DNA of 64,000 bases. Source: Luteolibacter arcticus (GTDB lineage: Bacteria > Verrucomicrobiota > Verrucomicrobiia > Verrucomicrobiales > Akkermansiaceae). The notes beneath the pieces were generated by a model that saw nothing but the letters and a program-made list of their open reading frames with translations, had not been told where the DNA came from and made no database searches. Below, piece after piece: positions 8,725 to 16,044 of the stretch. Where the stretch lies: positions 1 to 64,000 of the forward strand of contig NZ_JAPDDT010000008.1 of assembly GCF_025950235.1 (NCBI RefSeq). The letters are read 5' to 3'. The number at the start of each line of letters is the position of its first letter. The first letter of the stretch is position 1. A program made the translations under genes and the position numbers.

Positions 8725-8757
8725 TGCGGCAATTTTTTGGCGGTTTTCGCTTCGGGA
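8725..8757 (+). promoter_or_regulatory. Shared upstream element: T-tract, GGCGG, TTTTC
   Basis: The sequence reads TGC-GGCAA, six T, GGCGG, TTTTC, then CTTCGGGA. A close match (TGCA, eight T, GGCGGG, TTTTC, TCCGGGA) lies at 15055-15084 upstream of the PEP-CTERM gene. Both lie a little over 100 bp upstream of the start codon of a secreted repeat protein (107 bp here, 116 bp there, counted from the T-tract end). It is a candidate promoter or regulator site; which sigma factor or regulator uses it is unknown. Confidence 0.45.
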
Positions 8758-8844
8758 TGACGAATTCCTTAAATGTCCCGGTCTCGCGGGCCGCGCCGAA
8801 GCCATGATCCCGATCTCCGTGAAACCCCGTCGCTCGCGCCGCCG

Positions 8845-10773
8845 ATGAAAGGCAGGATTCTTTGTTTACTTCTAGTTTGTGGAGCTGGTTCTCCGTTGCC
8901 GGGGCAATTGATCGGGACCGAGTCGTTCACTTACGCGGACGGGGGCATTGCCAACCGGGCCGGGGGTGCCGGGTTCAATCGCGACCATTTCGACAAGGTC
9001 GCCACCGCCGGTGCCTCCGACTGGGATCCCGTCGTTGGTAACCCGGTCGTCGCCGGCAACGTTCTCACCACCGACAATAGCAGCGCGAAGCGCGAGTACA
9101 ACGGCCCGGTCGAAGGTGTCGGCAACGGTGGGGACGATGGCAGGGACGATCACGAGCGCAGCGGGGCCGTGCGAGCCCCCGGCCGTGTCTTCTACCGCTT
9201 CACGATGACCCGCGGGCCCGAGACCACTTGGAGCGGCGCCAGCAGCTACGACTTCGGCAGCGAGCGGGTGTTTTTCGGAGTGCCCGGCGGCACCGGTCCC
9301 GCCACCGGAGACTACGAGTTCGGGTGCTGTGGCGACGGGCTCCACTATTTCACTGGGATTCCCGCTGACACGGCGACGCACACTCTCGTCGCGGTGCTTG
9401 ATTTCGACCACGATTTCATCGGACTGTGGCTCGATCCGACAGCGGCTGATTTCTACGATCCGGTGGATGGCTCGAACTCCACGGATGCCGGCGGTGCCTA
9501 CACGGCGGATCTCTGGTCCACTGCGGTACGTCTTGGCTCAAGCGCCGGCGGCATCACGACATGGGACGATCTCACGGTGGCGCTCGACCCGGTGAGCGTG
9601 GGCCTGATGGATCACGCCGATGTGGACAGCGACGGGCTGCCGGCGTCGTTCGAAGTGCTCCATGGATTGGACGATCGCGATGACGGCAGTTCCAAGGAAA
9701 GCGCGCCCGGCGCCAAGGACGGCCCGAATGGGGCCTTGGGCGATCCCGATCGAGACAAGGTCGGCAACTTGGCCGAGTATGGGGATGGAACATTCCCGGA
9801 CGCCGCCGATTCCGATCTGGATCGCATGGAGGATGCCCGGGAAAAGTCGCTGGGCACGGACCCGCTCAACCCGGATAGCGACCGTGACGCGCTTTGCGAC
9901 AGCGACGAGGTGGATCTTCACTCCACCGATCCATTGCTCGCGGACAGCGACGGGGATGGCACTGCGGACTTCACCGAGGTGGCCCTCGGTAGCGCCCTGG
10001 AGAAACACGGAAACATGGAACTCGTAGGCCTCGATTTTTTCGACGACTACACGGACGGTACGATTGCCGGCTTCACCGGCGGGCGCGGTTGGGACTATGA
10101 CAATGTCGCGCTCCCGGAGACGTTCACCGGGCACACCACCCTGAAGTCCCCATGGACCAGCTTCCATGGTGCTCCTGTCATCAAGTCCGGCACCTTGTTG
10201 ACCCGGAGCAGCTCGGCGAAGCGGGCTTTTCATGGAGGATCGGCCAGCGCGAAGTCGGCGGTCGGCGAGCTGTCCGGCGCTTGGCAAGAGGATGCCGCAG
10301 CAACCGGGGTCAACGGGAGCAATGTCCTTTACGTGAAGGTGAATCTCACGCGTCAGGAGGGTGTTTGGTGGAGTGGGTTCAGCCTCTACGATTTCGACAG
10401 GGAGCGGATTTATGTCGGCGTGCCTTTTGCCGCCAATCCGCAGTCAGGCCAGCACGAGTTTGCCATCGAGCAGGCATCAGACGGAACTCCGGCTTATTCC
10501 GGCATCGCTCCGGTGGCTGGGAGTTCCTACACGTTGGTCGCAAGGTTCGACTTCGCGAACTCACGGGTCGATCTCCGCGTGAATCCCGACCTTGCGGCTG
10601 CCGAGGAATCCTCGCCGATTGCCGCGACGCTGCGAATCTCTCCGGCGCAGATGAAGGCCACCGGGATCCGCCTCGGGTCGGGTGGCACCGGTGCGACGAT
10701 CTGGGATCAACTGGTCGTCGGCACTGCTTGGAACAGCCTCCAGGCACTACCATCTAACAGCGGCGACGATTGA
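8845..10773 (+). CDS. Secreted protein with two copies of a ~220-residue repeat domain and calcium-binding repeats
   Basis: A protein of 642 residues read from ATG at 8845, which gives a clear signal peptide (about 1-20, ending PLPGQ). Domain copy 1 (about 21-250) has the pattern ESFTYADG, KREYNGP, GRVFYRFTMTRG, SGASSYDF, VFFGVPGG, LDFDHDFIGLW. It is followed by several thrombospondin-type-3-like Asp-rich repeats (about 256-380; DVDSDGLP, DSDGDGTADF). Domain copy 2 spans about 391-640. Compared with the longer protein at 16045, this one stops right after copy 2, at SNSGDD, where the other continues into further Asp-rich repeats. It is divergent to the sigma/kinase pair. The domain's function is not recognised; a beta-sandwich adhesion or binding role is possible. 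Confidence 0.88.
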   Translation: MKGRILCLLLVCGAGSPLPGQLIGTESFTYADGGIANRAGGAGFNRDHFDKVATAGASDWDPVVGNPVVAGNVLTTDNSSAKREYNGPVEGVGNGGDDGRDDHERSGAVRAPGRVFYRFTMTRGPETTWSGASSYDFGSERVFFGVPGGTGPATGDYEFGCCGDGLHYFTGIPADTATHTLVAVLDFDHDFIGLWLDPTAADFYDPVDGSNSTDAGGAYTADLWSTAVRLGSSAGGITTWDDLTVALDPVSVGLMDHADVDSDGLPASFEVLHGLDDRDDGSSKESAPGAKDGPNGALGDPDRDKVGNLAEYGDGTFPDAADSDLDRMEDAREKSLGTDPLNPDSDRDALCDSDEVDLHSTDPLLADSDGDGTADFTEVALGSALEKHGNMELVGLDFFDDYTDGTIAGFTGGRGWDYDNVALPETFTGHTTLKSPWTSFHGAPVIKSGTLLTRSSSAKRAFHGGSASAKSAVGELSGAWQEDAAATGVNGSNVLYVKVNLTRQEGVWWSGFSLYDFDRERIYVGVPFAANPQSGQHEFAIEQASDGTPAYSGIAPVAGSSYTLVARFDFANSRVDLRVNPDLAAAEESSPIAATLRISPAQMKATGIRLGSGGTGATIWDQLVVGTAWNSLQALPSNSGDD

Positions 10774-10780
10774 GGCGCTT

Positions 10781-12292
10781 CTAACCGACCGGCGCTGCTT
10801 CGGTTTCTTGCCAGTAGGCGGGATCGTCCACGATCGCGAGCGCTTGTTCGGTCGTCAGCGAGATTCGCACGGCGTGTTCCAGGCGGACCTGGCGTTCCGC
10901 CCAGCGGCGGCGCTCATCTGGTGAAACGGCCTGGGTATTCCACGGCACGCCTTGGCCAACGAGCAACGCCCACCAGCCTTCCACGCCAAACTGCGGGGTC
11001 CGCGGCAGCAGCCAGTCGTGAGCGAACGAACTGGGGCCGTTCTCGCGGAAAAACTCCACGATGCGGGCTGCGTCCGGCGATAGCGGCAGCTCCTGGCAGT
11101 GCTTCCAGAAGGGGGTGTCCATCAGCGTGTTGAACTTGTAGTGAATCATCAGGAAGGAGCGGATCTCCTCCCAGACGTTCGCCGAAAACCGGTTGTAGAG
11201 GTCCACCAGGCTCTCCCTCACTTCCAGCCGGGCTTCCAGCAGGCTGGCGGCCAAGGCGCGGAGTTCCATGCAGAGGACCATCAGCGCGGTGGCTTCCATC
11301 GGCTCCACGAATCCGGACGAATTGCCGACGGCACAGACGTTTCCCACCCACGAGCGCCGATAGTGACCGGAGATGAACGGGACCACCCGCGTCCGCGTTA
11401 CCAAAGGATTCCGCTCGCGGAACACGCGTTCGGCTTCCTCATCGCTGGTGAAGGATGAGGAGTACACGTAGCCACGGTTGACGTGATGCCGGTGATCGAT
11501 CCGCCAGCTCCATCCGGCGGGCATGGTCTCTGCCGTGGTGAACGGTTGAATGGGATCACCGTCCTGTCGTTCCCAGCCGCCGACGACCGCGCGGTCGCAA
11601 ATCAAGCTGTTGGCGAAGGATTCGAACGGCTCCTCCAAGGCCCCGCGCAGCAACTCGCTACGGAAGCCGGATGCATCCACGTAAAAGTCCGCCTGCACGG
11701 TGCCTCCGCCTTCCAGATTGAGATGCGTGACACGGTCTCCGTCTCTTCCGGCTCCCGTGATCTCCGCGTCGGTGATCGTCACTCCGGCCCGCCGCGCTTC
11801 TCCTTCAAGCCACGCCACCAAGCGAGGATTCTCGAGGTGATAGCCATACGCGCCATCGAACCGGGGATGCTCGTTGTCATCCGGAAGGAACACCTTCCGC
11901 TGCTGCATGAGGCGGCCGATGAAGCCCGACTCGTAGGGCTTCTCCCACGAGTAGAAGCCGTTCGAACGGCTGAAGCCGGTGTCCGACACGCTGTAGTGAT
12001 TGCCGAATGCGTAGGGGAACTCTCCGCGGGGTCCCCAGATGAAGTGGATCCCGCGCTTCCAGACCGGATGGACTTCGCGAAAGAACCGCTCTTGATCGAG
12101 CTTCAGGAAGTCGAACAGGAAGGACGGGAAATTGGGCGTTGTGCCTTCGCCGACACCGATGATGCCGATGCGCGGACTGCGGACAATCCGCACCGCGACT
12201 TGCGCGGGCAGCTTCTTCTTAAGGGTCAGGGCCGCTAACAGCCCTGCCGATCCTGCGCCTAGAACGAGGATGGTCGAGATGGATTGCTGCAT
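10781..12292 (-). CDS. Flavin-dependent tryptophan-halogenase family protein
   Basis: A protein of 503 residues. The N-terminal FAD-binding GAGSAG motif (12-17) is followed by GVGEGTTPNF, as in tryptophan halogenases, and a Lys in FWKR/VWKRGIHF. The WxWxIP signature is present in altered form as GWSWRID, and the C-terminal half has VGNSSGFVEPMEATAL, equivalent to the GDAAGFIDPLESTGI motif. The family uses reduced FAD, oxygen and halide to halogenate indoles, phenols or peptide side chains. Whether this member chlorinates, and what, cannot be told. It is convergent with the secreted repeat gene (7 bp gap) and lies downstream of two small overlapping ORFs and of kinase 2 on the same strand. No flavin reductase gene is adjacent. 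Confidence 0.88.
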   Translation of the reverse strand: MQQSISTILVLGAGSAGLLAALTLKKKLPAQVAVRIVRSPRIGIIGVGEGTTPNFPSFLFDFLKLDQERFFREVHPVWKRGIHFIWGPRGEFPYAFGNHYSVSDTGFSRSNGFYSWEKPYESGFIGRLMQQRKVFLPDDNEHPRFDGAYGYHLENPRLVAWLEGEARRAGVTITDAEITGAGRDGDRVTHLNLEGGGTVQADFYVDASGFRSELLRGALEEPFESFANSLICDRAVVGGWERQDGDPIQPFTTAETMPAGWSWRIDHRHHVNRGYVYSSSFTSDEEAERVFRERNPLVTRTRVVPFISGHYRRSWVGNVCAVGNSSGFVEPMEATALMVLCMELRALAASLLEARLEVRESLVDLYNRFSANVWEEIRSFLMIHYKFNTLMDTPFWKHCQELPLSPDAARIVEFFRENGPSSFAHDWLLPRTPQFGVEGWWALLVGQGVPWNTQAVSPDERRRWAERQVRLEHAVRISLTTEQALAIVDDPAYWQETEAAPVG

Positions 12293-12301
12293 GGGAGTCG
12301 T

Positions 12302-12427
12302 TTACTGGAACTCGGCAATGTCCTTCGATTCGCCGCGCTTGGGATCGCGGCTTTGTTCATCAACTTCCGCGAAAGCGGCATCAGGGAACGCCGGCATGAC
12401 GGCGTGGGAAGGGAACTTGGGTTTCAT
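12302..12427 (-). CDS. Small ORF (41 aa) directly upstream of the halogenase-like gene
   Basis: An ATG at 12427 opens 41 codons ending TAA at 12302, nine bases before the halogenase start. The product is hydrophilic and begins MKPKFPSHAVMPAFPDAAF, then is rich in Asp, Glu, Lys and Arg. Its start overlaps (ATGA) the stop of another short frame, 12424-12528, whose 34-residue product contains GFDGYYFRTPS and is rich in Arg/Lys. No clear ribosome-binding site is seen before either. It may be a leader peptide, a peptide substrate, or noncoding spacer. Confidence 0.35.
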   Translation of the reverse strand: MKPKFPSHAVMPAFPDAAFAEVDEQSRDPKRGESKDIAEFQ

Positions 12428-12562
12428 GGGTTTGTCTTGGGAACGGACGCGTGCATCGACCGCTTGGGGCGGATCGAGGGGGTCCGGAAATAGTATCCGT
12501 CAAAACCGCGGCAAATCCGCCACCTCATGCTTAGGAAGGATGAGAATCGATTTGGCGGACGC

Positions 12563-14782
12563 TTATCGCGAGATCGCCTGGACCCTCAAGCCTGCCTCCT
12601 TGATCAACAGATCCGCGATCGCCCAGTCGAACCAGCAGGGGCGAACCGGGAGTCCTTGGGCGAAGTCCTTGCCGTCACACTGCTTTGAAATTTCGCGGGC
12701 ACGGGTAAGAGCTTCCTTTGCCGGGCCAGCGCTTCCCATCCTGGCGAAGACCATGGCGGAGACGGCCTCCAGCGAGCTCTCGCATGAGCTCTTGCGCTCG
12801 GGGCTCGCCAATCCCGTTTGGCAAGCCCGCAGGGCATGGCCGCAGTCTCCGGCGCGGAGATGATACAACGAGAGCGAGAGTGCCGCCCATGCGGGGTAGG
12901 GCGTGCTGCGAGGATCGCCCAAGGTGTCGACATCGCGGCGGAGCGCTTTGAGCATGCGGGGTTCCGCGGGGTGAACCAGGCACACTTTCAGGAGATGCTC
13001 GGCGTTGATTTGCCCGATGGCCGGGGCGTATCGCACCATCACCTCCTCGCGGAACGCGGAGTAGGCCTTCGGGTCTCTTGTCAAAAGCGCCGCGGCGATC
13101 GCCATCAGGTCCTGGCCATTGATGATTTTCTGGGGCGAGCCGTATTGATTGGCTTGCCGGAGTCGCTGGTAGCACTGGAGCGCATGGTCCCAGCGGCCAT
13201 GCTCGGCGTTCCAGTCGCCAAGCGAGCGGAATACTGCGGCGGCTTCGAGCGAGGGCTCTATCGATGAAAGCGGATACTGCTGTCTCAGGGCATCGGCTTC
13301 GTCGATCAGCCCCTGGTCGAGCAAGAAGGCGATGCGGGAGATGTTCGATCGGGCATCGGCCTGGAGGCGGAGGCGGTTCTCCTGGTAGCGTGCGGCCTGG
13401 GCCTCGTTCTTGAGCCGGAGCTGCTCCATTGCGGCCTTGCGCTCGCGCTCGTAGAGGGTGGCGGTGGTCGCGAGGCCCCCGACGAGCAGCGTGACGACCA
13501 TGACTGCTGCGCCGAAGGCGAGGCGGTTGCGGCGGACAAACTTGGCGAGGACGTATGCCTTCGACGGCGGGTGTGCGGCGATCGGCTGCTGGGTCAGGAA
13601 GCGCTTGATGTCGATGGCCAGGCCGTTGGCGGTCTGGTAGCGGCGCATCCGGTTTCTCTCGAGCGCCATCATCACGATCCAGTCGAGATCGCCCTTCACT
13701 TGGTTGGTCAAGCCGGCAGGCTGGGTGCTGCGTTCTTCGGCGAGCGACCGCAGTTTTTCCGGGGCGAGCTTCGCGAGGTGCTCGGACGGGCGGAGCGTTT
13801 CCGAGGTGAGCAACGACTTTCGGATCTGCGAAAAGGTTAGGTCCGGGCCTGTCGAACGGTCGAGCGGCGTGGAGCCTGTTAGAAGCTCGTAGAGCAGGAC
13901 GCCGAGGCTGAAAATGTCGCTGCGCGTGTCCACGTCGATGCCGGTCATCGCCACCTGCTCGGGGCTCATGTAGGCGGGTGTTCCGAAGAACTGGTCGTGG
14001 GCGGTGATCGATTCGCCGGTGCTTGAGGCCTTGGCGATGCCAAAGTCGATGATCTTCGGCAAGTGGGCCCCGTCTTGAAGCGTGACGATGACGTTCGAGG
14101 GCTTGATGTCGCGATGGATGACGCCCTTCTGGTGCGCGTGCTGGATGGCATTGCAGACCAGCACGAAGAGCTCTAGGCGCGCGATACTGTCGAGCTTGTG
14201 GAGGTTACAGTAGCTCGTGATCGGTTCGCCGGTGACCAGCTCCATGGCGAAGTAGGGCTTGCCCGACGGCGTGGTTCCCGCGTCGAAGACCTTGGCGATG
14301 TTCGGGTGATCCATCAGCGCGAGGGCCTGGCGCTCGATGTCGAAGCGGGCGAGCGCACCCTTGTTCCCGACGTCCATGCGGACGATCTTGAGGGCGACAC
14401 GCCGGCGGATCGGATGATCCTGCTCCGCCTCGTAGACCACGCCACCGCCGCCTTCGCCGAGACGAGCGATCAGCCGGTAGGGACCGAACTTTTCCGGCGG
14501 CGCATCATCGTCGACGAAGCGACGTGGATGTCCCTGCCGGCCATGCTGCGTTTCGGAAAGGATCGTCGCGGTGACCTTGGCGCGTTGCTCGCGGGCTTCG
14601 AGGAAGAAGGTGGCGGCCTCGTCGGTGGCTTCGAGGAGCAGGCTCATCTCCTCCTTCTCGGCTTCGCCGTTTGGAAAGACCCGGTTGAGGAAAGCTTGCC
14701 GCGCTTCCGGATGATCCAGCGACAACGCGACTTCCATGATCGCGCCACTGATCTCCTCCTCGTGCGGGTTGTCTTTGCTCAC
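12563..14782 (-). CDS. Transmembrane Ser/Thr protein kinase with C-terminal TPR-like region (copy 2)
   Basis: A protein of 739 residues from GTG at 14782. It is closely similar to kinase 1 along its whole length, including GEGGGGVV, VALK, HRDIKPSN, DFG, GTPAYMSPEQ, a transmembrane helix (about 420-443) and the C-terminal FRSLGDWNAEHGRWD segment. The open frame extends to 16087, but that part is antisense to the PEP-CTERM gene and is not domain-like. Unlike copy 1 it has no adjacent sigma factor gene; the 400 bp upstream are a divergent promoter region shared with the PEP-CTERM gene. Copy 1 and copy 2 are evidently duplicates. A possible signalling target is the cluster of secreted proteins to the right (inference). 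Confidence 0.92.
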   Translation of the reverse strand: MSKDNPHEEEISGAIMEVALSLDHPEARQAFLNRVFPNGEAEKEEMSLLLEATDEAATFFLEAREQRAKVTATILSETQHGRQGHPRRFVDDDAPPEKFGPYRLIARLGEGGGGVVYEAEQDHPIRRRVALKIVRMDVGNKGALARFDIERQALALMDHPNIAKVFDAGTTPSGKPYFAMELVTGEPITSYCNLHKLDSIARLELFVLVCNAIQHAHQKGVIHRDIKPSNVIVTLQDGAHLPKIIDFGIAKASSTGESITAHDQFFGTPAYMSPEQVAMTGIDVDTRSDIFSLGVLLYELLTGSTPLDRSTGPDLTFSQIRKSLLTSETLRPSEHLAKLAPEKLRSLAEERSTQPAGLTNQVKGDLDWIVMMALERNRMRRYQTANGLAIDIKRFLTQQPIAAHPPSKAYVLAKFVRRNRLAFGAAVMVVTLLVGGLATTATLYERERKAAMEQLRLKNEAQAARYQENRLRLQADARSNISRIAFLLDQGLIDEADALRQQYPLSSIEPSLEAAAVFRSLGDWNAEHGRWDHALQCYQRLRQANQYGSPQKIINGQDLMAIAAALLTRDPKAYSAFREEVMVRYAPAIGQINAEHLLKVCLVHPAEPRMLKALRRDVDTLGDPRSTPYPAWAALSLSLYHLRAGDCGHALRACQTGLASPERKSSCESSLEAVSAMVFARMGSAGPAKEALTRAREISKQCDGKDFAQGLPVRPCWFDWAIADLLIKEAGLRVQAISR

Positions 14783-14976
14783 GGGTTTCAGAAAATACCT
14801 GACTCCTCTGGGTAGGCGCGGGGATTTTCGTGAGCAAGCCCAATCGCCGTCTGGTTCAGCAGGCGAAGAATCTCCCGGGAAAGTGGCCCGTGCCGCGTTT
14901 TGTTGGCGGGAGATGCGGGCCGATGCCGAACTAAGAGGTAGATACCCGGCAACTTGGGTTCCGCCGGAGGTCGGGC

Positions 14977-15012
14977 GGATGCGCGGGCGGTAAGGGTTCC
15001 GCCCGCGCATCC
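14977..15012. repeat. 14-bp perfect hairpin in the 14783-15181 intergenic region
   Basis: GGATGCGCGGGCGG (14977-14990) and its exact complement (14999-15012) surround the loop TAAGGGTT. It lies between the divergent kinase 2 and PEP-CTERM genes, so it cannot be an ordinary terminator for a known gene. It may be a REP-like element or a regulatory structure. The rest of this 400-bp gap holds the T-tract element at 15055-15084 and no gene that I can support. Confidence 0.6.
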
Positions 15013-15054
15013 ATCGCTGCACGTATTGAGTCACAGACCGGTTCTCCAAGCGCC

Positions 15055-15084
15055 TGCATTTTTTTTGGCGGGTTTTCTCCGGGA
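15055..15084 (+). promoter_or_regulatory. Shared upstream element: T-tract, GGCGGG, TTTTC
   Basis: TGCA, eight T, GGCGGG, TTTTC, TCCGGGA. It matches the element at 8725-8757 in order and composition. Here it lies 116 bp upstream of the GTG start of the PEP-CTERM protein (from the end of the T-tract). It is a candidate common control site for the secreted repeat proteins. Confidence 0.45.
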
Positions 15085-15181
15085 ACGTCGGACTCCGGGT
15101 TGGACGCCCACGACCCATGGGCATTCCCGGGCCCGACCAGACGAGCCTTGTCCCAAACAACCCAATCAGAACGAACCCATT

Positions 15182-15988
15182 GTGAAGTACGCGTTGCTCC
15201 CCACCTTGATCACCTCCGGTTTGCTCCCCGTCGCGAGCCAGGCTGCATTGATCGCCACCGAGAATTTCGATTACGCCGATGGCTCCGTGGTCGGCCAGGC
15301 CGGCGGTACCGGCTGGACTTACGAGCGCACCGACGAGGCGGGCGCGCCGCTGCAAACCCCTTCTAACTGGAACAACGAATTCGGCACGCACCAGATCGTT
15401 TCTTCCGCACTGGTCACGAATGGCGGAGGCGTGCGCCGCGAGTTTGGCGGTGTCACGGAGGGGGCCGGCTCCGCTAGCAACGAGCGCGAAGGCGCCTTCC
15501 GCGGCACAGGGACCATGTTCTTCTCCGTCAGCTACACGCCCACTACCGGGAACCAGTGGGCAGGCGTCAGCTCCTATGACTTCAGCGGCGAAAACGCCGA
15601 GAAGATCTTTTGGGGTGCTCCCGGCGGTGCCAATGGCGGGAACTTCTTCGGCATCGACGCGGTGGGAGACGGCCAGACGAATAGCACCATCCCAGTCGTC
15701 ACCGGCCAGACCTACGTGCTGATCGGGATGCTGGATTTCGACAACGACCTGCTCGGACTTTGGGTCGATCCCGATGCCAATGACACGGTGGTCTCTCATG
15801 ACGTGTCCAGGGCTTACACGGGCGGCAACTGGTCCACCTCTCTCCGTCTCGCCTCCGGCAATCAGGTGACCTGGGACAATCTGAAGGTGGGCACGTCCTT
15901 CGCCGATGTGCTGCCGATTCCCGAGCCGTCCGCGTCGTTGCTCGGGCTTGCCGGTGCAGCGCTGCTGGTGCGCCGGCGGCGCCTTTGA
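15182..15988 (+). CDS. PEP-CTERM protein with one copy of the ~220-residue repeat domain
   Basis: A protein of 268 residues from GTG at 15182, which places a signal peptide at the N terminus (about 1-21, ending ASQA). One domain copy follows (about 22-240; ENFDYADG, RREFGG, GVSSYDF, LDFDNDLLGLWVDPD, WDNLKVGT). The C terminus has the sorting signal IPEPSASLLGLAGAALLVRRRRL-type: a PEP motif, a hydrophobic helix and an Arg cluster, recognised by exosortase in Gram-negative bacteria. The protein is thus predicted to be exported and processed or anchored via exosortase, which is not encoded in this window. It is divergent to kinase 2 and 56 bp upstream of the next repeat-protein gene, so co-transcription is likely. 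Confidence 0.9.
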   Translation: MKYALLPTLITSGLLPVASQAALIATENFDYADGSVVGQAGGTGWTYERTDEAGAPLQTPSNWNNEFGTHQIVSSALVTNGGGVRREFGGVTEGAGSASNEREGAFRGTGTMFFSVSYTPTTGNQWAGVSSYDFSGENAEKIFWGAPGGANGGNFFGIDAVGDGQTNSTIPVVTGQTYVLIGMLDFDNDLLGLWVDPDANDTVVSHDVSRAYTGGNWSTSLRLASGNQVTWDNLKVGTSFADVLPIPEPSASLLGLAGAALLVRRRRL

Positions 15989-16044
15989 TCCGCCTTTCCG
16001 GCAGTGGTTTCCCCTTTCGCAAAATCCTCGAACTACCCAAACCC

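Noticed and set aside
8656..8805. Longer N terminus for the kinase-linked sigma factor
   Set aside because: The frame is open to 8805, but the extra residues are low-complexity and cover the shared T-tract element; a start at 8655 or 8634 fits the family better.
9600..10000. Possible nucleotide tandem repeats
   Set aside because: The repetition comes from coding of Asp-rich calcium-binding motifs (DxDxDG) in protein linkers and is not a DNA repeat array; the same holds for 16800-17150 and 17970-18330.
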